DNA of 64,000 nt, taken from assembly GCA_964592595.1 (NCBI GenBank), contig CAZQFH010000005.1, positions 1 through 64,000 of the forward strand, written 5' to 3'. The position numbers and the translations under genes are program-made. Shown piece after piece: positions 25,596-33,832 of the stretch. Position 1 is the stretch's first letter. The number at the start of each line of letters is the position of its first letter. The notes below the pieces were generated by a model. The model was given only the letters and a program-made list of their open reading frames with translations, searched no databases and had not been told where the DNA came from. The stretch is from UBA5536 sp964592595. Its GTDB lineage: Bacteria; Bacteroidota; Bacteroidia; Bacteroidales; F082.

Positions 25596-27098
25596 ATGAA
25601 AAAATGGAAATGGATACATAAGTGGTTTTCGCTCACCCTTGGGCTTTTTGTGATTTTGTGGGCTGTTTCGGGAATTATCCTCAATCATAGAAATCTTGTT
25701 AGCGGCATAGATGTTAATCGCAATTGGTTACCTGAGGTTTATCGTTATCACAACTGGAATAATGCCGCTATTCGGGGTGGATTGCAGTTGGGTGGTGATA
25801 GCCTGTTGATTTATGGCAATGTGGGTATTTGGCTTACCGATACTGTTTTTTCGGCTTATAATCCTTTTTGGGAAGGTTTTCCTGATGGCGCAAACAACAG
25901 AAAGATTAACAAAGTTTTCAAAACCAAATCAGGTAAGGTATATGCTGCCACACAATCGGGTTTATATCAGCTTGATACAAAGAAATCTGTTTGGCGAAAC
26001 ATTCCTTTTGATTTGCATGATTCGCGCTTTTTGGATATTACGCAGCGCGAGGATAAACTGGTTTTTTTAACCCGTTCGGAATTAATTCTTGCTGACGATC
26101 AGGAAAATCCGATGCATTTCAGCCGTTTTGAATTGCCCCGGGTAGTTGACGATGACGGCAGGGTTGGTCTTTTTCGCACTTTATGGGTATTACACAGTGG
26201 AGAAATCTATGGTCAGCTTGGGATTTTGCTGGTTGATTTATTGGCTGTAATTCTTCTGTTTTTAGTTGTGAGCGGGTATATCTGGTTTTTTTATCCAAAA
26301 TGGATCAGGCGCAGAAAGCGAACTTCCAAATCGGTAGTAGATCAGGTGAGCCATTTGAAGTTTAATCAGAAATGGCATAATAAATTGGGTATTTGGGTGG
26401 TAGCTTTTTTGCTGTTCAACACTTTTACAGGCATGTTTTTGCGGCCACCATTGCTTATTGCCATTGCTGAGTCGCGTGTTGCAAAGATTCCGTTTTCTGC
26501 CTTGAGTGATCCCAATCCCTGGCAAGATCAGCTAAGGATGATTCATTGGAACAGCAATGGGAATTATTGGATAATTGGCACCAATGAGGGGCTTTATCAG
26601 GCTGATGCTAATTTTCAGAATTTGCTCAAGCCCTTTAAAACAAAGCCTCCGCTTTCGGTTATGGGGATCAATGTTTTTGAAGAATTGTCGGCCGGAGTTT
26701 TTGCTGTTGGCTCGTTCAATGGCTTGTTTTTGTGGCAGCCTGATCAGGAATACGTTAGAGATATGATTACCGGAGCGATTCCCAAAGCCACCGCAAATAC
26801 CGGTTCACCCATAGGTATGCATATGATTGCCGGGATGATTCGGTTTAATGAGCGTAGCATGTTGTTTGATTACGATCGGGGCTTAATGCATGAAACTGTC
26901 GGCATGCCGGATAAAATTGAGCACCAGCCTATGCCTTTGTGGAATCTGGCGTTAGAAGTGCATACTGCAAGGATTTTTCAGGCTTTGATAGGCGATTTTT
27001 ATATCCTTATTATTCCACTTTTCGGGCTGGCTTTTTTATTGATTTTGTGGGCTGGACTGATGCGTTGGCTAAAAAAAAAGAAGGTTATTTTTAAGTAA
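25596..27098 (+). CDS. PepSY-associated (PepSY-TM-like) inner-membrane protein
   Basis: 500 residues with four membrane helices: WIHKWFSLTLGLFVILWAVS at the start, ILLVDLLAVILLFLVVSGYI, WHNKLGIWVVAFLLFNTFTG and a last one near the C-terminus. HKW and WHNKLG His residues at the helix starts fit PepSY-TM/ferric-reductase-like heme ligation. The two periplasmic loops contain beta-propeller-like repeats (VYAATQSGLYQLDTKK, NYWIIGTNEGLYQADA). It could feed electrons or assist heme proteins such as the adjacent Nrf. It starts 31 bp after the DUF438 gene. Confidence 0.78.
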   Translation: MKKWKWIHKWFSLTLGLFVILWAVSGIILNHRNLVSGIDVNRNWLPEVYRYHNWNNAAIRGGLQLGGDSLLIYGNVGIWLTDTVFSAYNPFWEGFPDGANNRKINKVFKTKSGKVYAATQSGLYQLDTKKSVWRNIPFDLHDSRFLDITQREDKLVFLTRSELILADDQENPMHFSRFELPRVVDDDGRVGLFRTLWVLHSGEIYGQLGILLVDLLAVILLFLVVSGYIWFFYPKWIRRRKRTSKSVVDQVSHLKFNQKWHNKLGIWVVAFLLFNTFTGMFLRPPLLIAIAESRVAKIPFSALSDPNPWQDQLRMIHWNSNGNYWIIGTNEGLYQADANFQNLLKPFKTKPPLSVMGINVFEELSAGVFAVGSFNGLFLWQPDQEYVRDMITGAIPKATANTGSPIGMHMIAGMIRFNERSMLFDYDRGLMHETVGMPDKIEHQPMPLWNLALEVHTARIFQALIGDFYILIIPLFGLAFLLILWAGLMRWLKKKKVIFK

Positions 27099-27228
27099 TT
27101 TATAATAATTCTAAATTAGATTTTCCCTGCGGTTTACCTTGTCTGGTTAGCCTTTATAAAGTAAACTTGTAAAGTAATAGAGTTCAAATACTTAATTACC
27201 TAAATAGGTTGAACCAATTACCAGAACC

Positions 27229-27510
27229 ATGAACCCGATAATAAAAAGACTCATTCCACCCCCACAATGGCAACTTGCTGTAGTGATTATGTTGGGTGCA
27301 ATTGCGGGCGTGAGCTTATACGCTTTTTATTCGAGCAAGGCTTTTTCTTACCTGTCGGATGCGCCCTAAACCTGCGTCAACTGTCATATCATGGCTTCGC
27401 AATATGCTACCTGGCAACATAGTTCGCACCGTGAAGTGGCTACTTGCAACGATTGTCATGTGCCACATGATAATGTTTTCAGAACCTATTATTTCAAAGC
27501 GATGGATGAT
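27229..27510 (+). pseudogene. nrfH: nrfH remnant (tetraheme quinol dehydrogenase of nitrite reductase)
   Basis: From ATG 27229 the frame reads an NrfH N-terminus: a membrane anchor (AVVIMLGAIAGVSLYAFY), then AFSYLSDAP, a TAA at 27367-27369, then TCVNCHIM, ATWQHSSHRE and TCNDCHVPHDNVF. The TAA replaces the residue two positions before the first CxxCH Cys. After YYFKAMD the sequence leaves NrfH and enters nrfA in another frame, so about the last third of NrfH (hemes 3 and 4) is gone. It normally anchors NrfA and passes it quinol electrons. It lies 130 bp after the PepSY gene. Confidence 0.9.
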
Positions 27511-28441
27511 GCCCGACGAGGGGCCAATGCCCAGCACTTGCTAAACGTGTAAAAGTCCGGATGTACCCCGCATGATGAATGAGTTGGGTGATCCTGCAGA
27601 ATTTTACAAAGGAAAATGGGCTTTGTATGGCGAAGAAATCACCAATTCCATTGGCTGTGACGATTGCCATAATCCTGAAACCATGGATCTGGCTATTTCG
27701 CGCCCGGCATTGATTGAAGCTTTTGAGGGGCAAGGCAAAGACATTTCTCAGGCCACTCATCAGGAAATGCGTTCGCTGGTCTGTGCACAATGCCATGTGG
27801 AATACTATTTTAATAACGAAAACAAGGAAGAGCGTCCGAATTACCTTACTTTTCCATGGGTAAATGGATACGAACCAGAAGATATGCTGAAATATTATGA
27901 CGCTATGGGCTTTTCTGACTGGACACATGCCATAAGCAAAACTCCAATGCTAAAGGCACAGCATACTGATTATGAGGTTTATACAACAGGAATTCATACC
28001 GAACGCGGTGTTTCATGTGCCGATTGTCATATGCCATATGTAAGCGAAGGCGGATTGGCATGGGATAATGGCGCTAATGAGGCCGAAATGAAGGATATTC
28101 TTTATGACATTCGGGTTGGCCAATGGTATTGGGATTATGTGGCAGCCTCACATGGTGGCTCATTCCACTCACCGGTCGAAAGCGCCAGAATCCCCGGAAA
28201 GTCTATTGATAATGCTCAGGCAGCCCGCATCAAGCTGGCACGTCTTCTTGCTGCTAAAGGTGTGAATCGCGAAGTGACATATCCTGATATTTCTACCAAA
28301 GCCAAAGCGCAGGAGTATATTGGTCTGCCCATGGAAAAGTTAAAAGCTGAAAAGGATAAATTCCTAAAAGAAATTGTTCCTGTTTGGAAACAAAAAGCTG
28401 CTGAAAGACAAGCTGCCTATGATGTTGTGCTGAACGAATAA
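27506..28441 (+). pseudogene. nrfA: nrfA remnant (pentaheme cytochrome c nitrite reductase)
   Basis: Joins nrfH near 27505 in a different frame; the signal peptide and about the first hundred residues of NrfA are missing. It starts in DEGPMPSTC, hits a TAA at 27542-27544 in place of the second residue of the catalytic CxxCK heme motif (C-stop-TCKSPDVPR), then stays open to 28441. Hemes 2-4 are present (GCDDCH, VCAQCHVEYYF, SCADCHMPY). The fifth heme motif and the KFTDHH-type segment expected after MPYVSEGG are absent: the text jumps to the C-terminal ANEAEMKDIL and WYWDYVAASHGGSFHSP. It cannot make an active enzyme as it stands. Confidence 0.92.
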
Positions 28442-28465
28442 TTTCATTTTAGGTTGTTTTGGATG

Positions 28466-28497
28466 ATCCCGGGTTTCGTTTGAGATCCGGGATTTTT
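28466..28497 (+). terminator. Rho-independent terminator after the nrf remnant
   Basis: ATCCCGG (28466-28472) pairs with CCGGGAT (28487-28493), loop of 14 nt, followed by TTTTT. The intact terminator suggests the nrf operon was functional until recently. Confidence 0.75.
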
Positions 28498-28591
28498 GTA
28501 TGCGTAACAGCATATTTTTAAACTTCCGGTTCTTAAAACGAATAGATCAGAATTGAAGTTGTAAATTTGTTTGCTATATACTTTACTTACT

Positions 28592-29791
28592 ATGAAAAAT
28601 ATATTTTTCTTGATCTTCAGTTGTTGCATTTTAATTCAGGCTGGTTTTTCACAACCAAAAGCAGATAAGATAACCCGTTTTCATCTACAGATTCTAACGC
28701 TCGACAGCCATACGGATACGCCCCTTCGACTTGGACACAGCGGCTTTGATATTGGTAAGCTCAATGAAGGCGGCAAAATCGATTTTCCAAGGATGAAAGC
28801 AGGTGGTCTCGATGCTGTTTTTTTTGCTGTTTTTATCGGGCAGGGTAAACGTGATTCCATGGGGCATATTGAGGCTCGTGACAGAGCCTTTCAAATTTTT
28901 GACAAAATAGATAAGGCGCTTCAGGAATATCCTGAACAAGCAGAACTTGCACTAAATGCTGCTGATGCAGAGCAAATTTCACGTCAAGGCAAAAGCGCTA
29001 TTTATATCGGCATCGAAAATGGTTATCCCATTGGAAATGACATCACGCTGGTTGAAACATTTTACAACAAAGGGGCACGCTACATCACCCTATCACATTC
29101 CTACAACAACGATATCTGTGATTCGTCAACTGACGATAAAGGGCCGGAATACAATGGTATATCACCTTTTGGAGAGGAAGTGGTGCAAGAAATGAACCGG
29201 CTGGGAATGATGATCGATGTGAGTCATATCTCTGACAGTGCATTTTTTGATGTGATTCGCTTGAGCAAACAACCGGTTATCGCATCGCATTCCAATGCAC
29301 GTGCTATTTGCGATCATCCCCGCAATCTTACTGACGAGATGCTGCTGGCTTTGAAAGAGAATGGCGGAGTGATTCAGCTTTGTGTACTAAGCGATTACGT
29401 CAAAAAAATGCCTGAGAATCCTGAGCGCGACAGTGCTTTTAGTGCTTTGAGAACAAAGTACAATGGCTTCAAGGGATTAAGTGATGAGCAAATGGAAAAG
29501 GCACGGGCAGATTGGTATGCTTCCGACAAGCAGTTTCCTGCCAACCTGGCCTCTGTTGCTGATCTTGTGGATCATGTTGACCATATCGTAAACCTGGTGG
29601 GTATCGATTATGTTGGCATCGGTACTGATTTTGATGGTGGCGGAGCGCTCTCCGATTGTTTTGACGTAACGGAGCTGGAAAATATCACCCGCGAGCTTTT
29701 TCGAAGGGGCTATTCAAAAACTGATATCAAAAAGATTTGGAGCGGTAATTTTTTGCGCGTTTTTGGGGAGGTTGAACGTAAAAAAAGCTGA
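28592..29791 (+). CDS. Membrane dipeptidase (peptidase M19, renal dipeptidase family)
   Basis: 399 residues from ATG 28592, with an N-terminal signal peptide (IFFLIFSCCILIQAGFS). The TIM-barrel zinc peptidase motifs are LDSHTDTPLRLG (His and Asp ligands), IGIENGYPIG (bridging Glu), MIDVSHISDSAFFDV, PVIASHSNARAICDHPRNL and GIGTDFDGGG. It hydrolyses dipeptides in the periplasm. It stands alone after the terminator and ends convergently with the esterase gene (9 bp apart). Confidence 0.95.
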   Translation: MKNIFFLIFSCCILIQAGFSQPKADKITRFHLQILTLDSHTDTPLRLGHSGFDIGKLNEGGKIDFPRMKAGGLDAVFFAVFIGQGKRDSMGHIEARDRAFQIFDKIDKALQEYPEQAELALNAADAEQISRQGKSAIYIGIENGYPIGNDITLVETFYNKGARYITLSHSYNNDICDSSTDDKGPEYNGISPFGEEVVQEMNRLGMMIDVSHISDSAFFDVIRLSKQPVIASHSNARAICDHPRNLTDEMLLALKENGGVIQLCVLSDYVKKMPENPERDSAFSALRTKYNGFKGLSDEQMEKARADWYASDKQFPANLASVADLVDHVDHIVNLVGIDYVGIGTDFDGGGALSDCFDVTELENITRELFRRGYSKTDIKKIWSGNFLRVFGEVERKKS

Positions 29792-29800
29792 TACGTTGTT

Positions 29801-30541
29801 CTATACACCAATGTTATCCATAAAATACGGTATCATTCTTCGCCACCAGGGCCAGTCGTGGTCAACATCTTGTCCCCAGAAATCGACCCAAGCAGGAATA
29901 TCTTTTGATTCAAGTAACGATTTGAGCTTTGCAGTGTCAGCAATCATTTCCTCCTCCCAGGCGCCTTGCCCAACGGCAATCACGATTTTTCCCTGGCGTA
30001 TCTGATCCAAAAGCTGTTTATCGCCAAGGTTTTGCAAGAAATGTAAGGGAGAGTTAAAGTAAACCGTTTGATCCATGTAATCGCCCACAAGTCTTTGCAG
30101 GTCATACATGCCACTGATTGCAATCACAGCGTCAAACTGATCGGGATGCTTAAAGAAGAAATTGGCAGCATGATAGGCTCCCATACTAAAACCTGCAACT
30201 CCAACTTTGATTTCGTCGTCGTTACAATTCATACGAAGCAGCGGCAATACTTCTTGCATGATATAACTTTCGTAGGCTTCATAGCGCTTTCCTCTATCTT
30301 GTGGATGCATGTGCTGATTCGACCAGCTTTCGAAGTCAACGCTATCGACTGTAAACACTTTGATACGTCCGGTATTGATAAAGGGTTTCAGCGCAGCAAT
30401 TATTCCAAAATCTTCTGCTTCGTGGAAGCGTCCTCCCTGGGTAGGAAAAAGCAGAAAAGCTTTGCCGTAATGCCCGTAAATTTTAAGCTCCATATCTTTT
30501 TGAAGCCTCGTACTAAACCACTTGTGATATTCAATATGCAT
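29801..30541 (-). CDS. Esterase, alpha/beta hydrolase (esterase D-like)
   Basis: 246 residues, no signal peptide. Nucleophile elbow VAGFSMGAYHA (Ser of GFSMG), an early FLLFPTQGG oxyanion segment, and a C-terminal VDHDWPWWRRMIPYF placing the catalytic His. The fold resembles the carbohydrate esterase/PHA-depolymerase-like group with the conserved HDWPWWR ending. It is 6 bp downstream of the ATP-grasp gene on the same strand, so they form an operon of two. Confidence 0.85.
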   Translation of the reverse strand: MHIEYHKWFSTRLQKDMELKIYGHYGKAFLLFPTQGGRFHEAEDFGIIAALKPFINTGRIKVFTVDSVDFESWSNQHMHPQDRGKRYEAYESYIMQEVLPLLRMNCNDDEIKVGVAGFSMGAYHAANFFFKHPDQFDAVIAISGMYDLQRLVGDYMDQTVYFNSPLHFLQNLGDKQLLDQIRQGKIVIAVGQGAWEEEMIADTAKLKSLLESKDIPAWVDFWGQDVDHDWPWWRRMIPYFMDNIGV

Positions 30542-30547
30542 GGGTTA

Positions 30548-31714
30548 TTACGTTGTTTCGTGAATGAATTGTTGTATCTCCAAAAGCCGGTCGAGGGATT
30601 CGTTGCGGATCAGGTAGCCATGATTTCCCATTGCCCTTGCCATTATTTCAGGTAGTTCGGCATGCAGCACCAGTTCATCAGGAAAAGCAGCAAGGATTTG
30701 TTGATGGGATTGCTGATAGGAGTAATGATTTTTCCTGCTTACGTAGGCGATATGGTATTTTCGGCTGTAGTTGAAATGCGCTAATCTTTTTGACACCATG
30801 CTTGCCCACACCTGATAAAGATCGGCATCGCAGGCAAAGTTGAACATATCCATGGTGTAGCCTCCCGGTGGACGCATATTTACTTCAAGAGGAATCAGTT
30901 CCTTTGTTTTGTGGGTTCTAAAAAACTCAATATGAAAAAACCGACCTTTAAGATCGAAAGCCTTGAGTACTTTTTGGCCGGCTTCAAAAATGTCGCCGGG
31001 CAGGGTTCTCAGAGAATAATAGAAAGTGTGAATGTCGTTATTTACCACTTCCATCACGCCATCATTGTTCACATTAACAGTGTGGAACAACAGATTTCCA
31101 TTTTGATCAACAAGGCCATCAAATGATTGTATGTTGCCTTCAATGAATTGTTCCATAAAATAGGGAACCGAAGGTTTTTTATCAAAGAAATAATGCAGCT
31201 CAGTTTCGTTGTTGATCTTATAGGTGTCTGCTGCTCCCACGCCGCTATCGGGTTTGGCAATTACAGGATAACCATATAGCTTGATGAATTTTTTTGCCTT
31301 GTTAAAATCTGTAATATGTTCACCTTCAACAACTTTTAATCCTGCTGCTCTGAAACGTTCTTTCATGGCCGACTTTTTTCGGATCACATCAATATCAGCG
31401 GTTTTAATACCTTTGATATTGAAATCAGTGCGAAGCATCGCCTCTGTTTCAAGCCAGTACTCGTTGTGGCTGTCGAGGCCGTCAATTTTTCCGTACATAT
31501 GCGTGAAGTATCCCATCGCCTTAACGAGTTGATTGTAGTTGTGCATATCATCCACGCGATAATAGTCGGTAAGCGATGATTGCAGCATTGGATCCAGCTG
31601 CTCCCAGGTAGCATCGCCCAGCCCCAGCACGCGAACACCTTCGGATTTTAAGGCACGTGTAAAGTGCTTGAAATTAGGTGGAAAATGTGGCGAAAAATGT
31701 ACAAAATTGATCAT
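30548..31714 (-). CDS. ATP-grasp domain protein (carboxylate-amine ligase type)
   Basis: 388 residues, cytoplasmic. The ATP-grasp core includes KLYGYPVIAKPDSGVGAADT (ATP-binding lysine and the glycine loop), PYFMEQFIEGNIQSFDGLVD and FHIEFFRT with LIPLEVNMRPPGGYTMDMFN (the metal-binding Glu and Asn). The product is not predictable; small-peptide or amino-acid ligation is usual. The esterase gene follows 6 bp downstream, which suggests joint work on one amide or ester substrate. Confidence 0.85.
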   Translation of the reverse strand: MINFVHFSPHFPPNFKHFTRALKSEGVRVLGLGDATWEQLDPMLQSSLTDYYRVDDMHNYNQLVKAMGYFTHMYGKIDGLDSHNEYWLETEAMLRTDFNIKGIKTADIDVIRKKSAMKERFRAAGLKVVEGEHITDFNKAKKFIKLYGYPVIAKPDSGVGAADTYKINNETELHYFFDKKPSVPYFMEQFIEGNIQSFDGLVDQNGNLLFHTVNVNNDGVMEVVNNDIHTFYYSLRTLPGDIFEAGQKVLKAFDLKGRFFHIEFFRTHKTKELIPLEVNMRPPGGYTMDMFNFACDADLYQVWASMVSKRLAHFNYSRKYHIAYVSRKNHYSYQQSHQQILAAFPDELVLHAELPEIMARAMGNHGYLIRNESLDRLLEIQQFIHETT

Positions 31715-31758
31715 CGCGATTATATTTTAGTTGTACCAGATAAATTCTTAATAAAGCA

Positions 31759-32994
31759 TCAGGCAAAAAGGCGCCATCCCATGTAAAAAAATGTAAAAAT
31801 GGTGAGAAAGACAATCCCAATCACCGACCATATTTTGAGATAAGGTGCCGGTTGAAATTGCATTGGAATGGTTTTATTGGTAATAACGCGGTAGTTAAGA
31901 TAGGCCAAAAAGGGAGCAGTAATGAACGAAAGGGTAGTAGCCAGATCTACGAGCACACGCATACTTTTGGCCTGACTCAGCACTATTGCTGCTCCAGCCA
32001 TCAGCACTATCATCCAGAGGATATAACTCCACCTGCGTTCGGGGCTATCAGGAAAAAGTTGTCGGATAGCCTCTTTAACGGTTCTGGGATAGGCATCAGA
32101 AACGGTGATGGTTGTGCTGAGCATAGTGGTGAAGGCAGCCAGAGCAATAACAGGATAAGCCCACTCTCCGATGCTATTGGTGTAGAGGTTGATCAATTGA
32201 TCAGCAAATACAACGCCACTGGGTGAAAGCGACTCGCCGCTTCCATGCATGATCAGAGCCCCCAGAGCCAAAAATGCTGCTGCCACACCCATAGTGCCAA
32301 AATAACCAATTCTGAACTCTATCAAGGCTTCGCGGATGGTAGGTTTTTCTTGGAGGTGGTTGTTTTTGCTCTGACTCCATAGCGAACTCCACACCACAAT
32401 ATCAATAGGTGCTGGCATCCAACCGATAAAAGCAATCAGAAAAAGGATATGTGTTTTATTCATCCAATCGAATGGCTGCATGGCGGTTTCAACTAATTCA
32501 CGTTCGGCTCCAAAAGCAGCTACAACAGCAATAACGGTCGAAACCGTAAGCACAAGAATAACCACCTTGATCATCTGATCCAGCAATTTATAACGTCCGA
32601 TAATCAGCACCAACATGGTAACAATCATGATGACAATACTGGTCTCGAAAGCATCGAGTGAACTGGGAATTAAGCTGTTCGACATGCCAGCCGTAACAAT
32701 CACCAATGCAGCTATTATTGGAAACATGGTAACAAAAGTGAGTATCAAAAACAACCAAAGCACCCAGTTGCCTTCTTTTTTATAGGCGTGGATCAGGTTT
32801 TGATTGGTTGCCAGCACATAACGGCTGCCCACTTCAAAAAAGGGAAATTTTAACAAGTTGGCAGCCAATAGCACCCACATCAATTCGAATCCAAATTCGG
32901 CACCAGCACGTGTTGACTGCACCAAATGTGAAACGCCTATGGCGGCTCCGGCATACAAAAGTCCTGGCCCAAGTAATTGAAAAAATCGTTTCAT
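31759..32994 (-). CDS. Divergent Nramp-family transporter
   Basis: 411 residues, about eleven membrane helices, starting LLGPGLLYAGAAIGVSHLVQ. The overall Nramp pattern is clear (GPGLLYAGAAIG, GADLLKFPF-like, TTITVSDAYPRTV). However the helix-1 metal motif DPGN is replaced by AIGVSHL and the helix-6 MPHN region reads MPAPIDIVVW. The canonical manganese/iron site is therefore missing, and the substrate may be different. It has its own promoter and stands 45 bp from the ATP-grasp gene downstream. Confidence 0.85.
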   Translation of the reverse strand: MKRFFQLLGPGLLYAGAAIGVSHLVQSTRAGAEFGFELMWVLLAANLLKFPFFEVGSRYVLATNQNLIHAYKKEGNWVLWLFLILTFVTMFPIIAALVIVTAGMSNSLIPSSLDAFETSIVIMIVTMLVLIIGRYKLLDQMIKVVILVLTVSTVIAVVAAFGAERELVETAMQPFDWMNKTHILFLIAFIGWMPAPIDIVVWSSLWSQSKNNHLQEKPTIREALIEFRIGYFGTMGVAAAFLALGALIMHGSGESLSPSGVVFADQLINLYTNSIGEWAYPVIALAAFTTMLSTTITVSDAYPRTVKEAIRQLFPDSPERRWSYILWMIVLMAGAAIVLSQAKSMRVLVDLATTLSFITAPFLAYLNYRVITNKTIPMQFQPAPYLKIWSVIGIVFLTIFTFFYMGWRLFA

Positions 32995-33019
32995 GGATGG
33001 TTTTATTATTTGCGAGCTG

Positions 33020-33048
33020 CAAATATAAACTTTGATTTAAAACCGCAA
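33020..33048 (-). promoter_or_regulatory. Promoter of the Nramp-like gene
   Basis: On the minus strand, TTG (33048-33046), an 18-bp spacer and TATATTTG (33027-33020) match the Bacteroidota -33/-7 pattern. The ATG at 32994 lies 25 bp downstream. Confidence 0.6.
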
Positions 33049-33079
33049 TGTTTTTTGCTTCTGTGTTTTGCCTGTCCTA

Positions 33080-33832
33080 TTATTGATTTTTTAACCAAAT
33101 AGCCCAAGCCGCATCAGCCTGCGACTTCAACATTGCCAAACCGTTAAACGTAGCAGCCATATGCGATTTCCCGGCTCTAAGGAAAGCTGTTTCAGTCGGG
33201 TTATAAATTAAATCTATCAGAATTTGCTTTTCGTTAAGGTATTGATATGGAATTGGAGGGCGAGATTCAATGTCGGGTATCATTCCCAAAGGGGTCGTAT
33301 TAATAATCAACTGATGGTTTCGCAGGAATGAAGCTGTGATCATTGCGTAATTAACTTGATTGGCCTTTGAAGCCTTTCTGCTAACAAGTGTGTAACCGAT
33401 TCCTTTGGCACGCAGGCTGTATTGCACAGCTTTTGAAGCTCCGCCAGTGCCTAATATCAGTGCTTTAGGCTTTTGAAGTGGTGAAAGTATTGGCTTTATA
33501 AGTGTATCAAAACCAACTACATCGGTATTGTAACCTATCAGTTCAATTTGTTTTTTTTTTCTATTGATTACCACAGTATTCACAGCTCCAGTCATTTGTG
33601 CAGCCTTATCCAGTTTACTGCAATAGGCTACTACCTTTTGCTTGAAAGGAATCGTAACGTTTAAGCCTGCTAAATCAGGATGAGCGGTAATCAGTTCATG
33701 GAGTTGTTCGATATTATTCAGTTCAAAAAGTTCGTAGGTTGCACCAATACCGTTTTCTAAAAACTTTTTACTAAAGTAATCCTTTGAAAATGAGTGTGAT
33801 AGTTTTTTCCCAATGAGCCCGTACAATTTCAT
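33080..33832 (-). CDS. aroE: Shikimate dehydrogenase AroE
   Basis: 250 residues. N-terminal GLIGKKLSHSFSKDYF binds shikimate; LNVTIPFKQKV carries the catalytic Lys and IGYNTDVVGFD the catalytic Asp. The NADP-binding loop is ILGTGGASKAVQYSL. It catalyses the fourth step of aromatic amino-acid synthesis. It starts inside the DUF368 stop (4-bp overlap), so it is the last gene of the ALDH-DUF368-aroE run on the minus strand. Confidence 0.96.
   Translation of the reverse strand: MKLYGLIGKKLSHSFSKDYFSKKFLENGIGATYELFELNNIEQLHELITAHPDLAGLNVTIPFKQKVVAYCSKLDKAAQMTGAVNTVVINRKKKQIELIGYNTDVVGFDTLIKPILSPLQKPKALILGTGGASKAVQYSLRAKGIGYTLVSRKASKANQVNYAMITASFLRNHQLIINTTPLGMIPDIESRPPIPYQYLNEKQILIDLIYNPTETAFLRAGKSHMAATFNGLAMLKSQADAAWAIWLKNQ

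Noticed and set aside
27229..28441. Genuine stop-codon recoding (TAA as sense) in nrfHA
   Set aside because: TAA serves as the normal stop in many intact genes of this window, and the locus also has deletions and a frame change, so decay or error is simpler.
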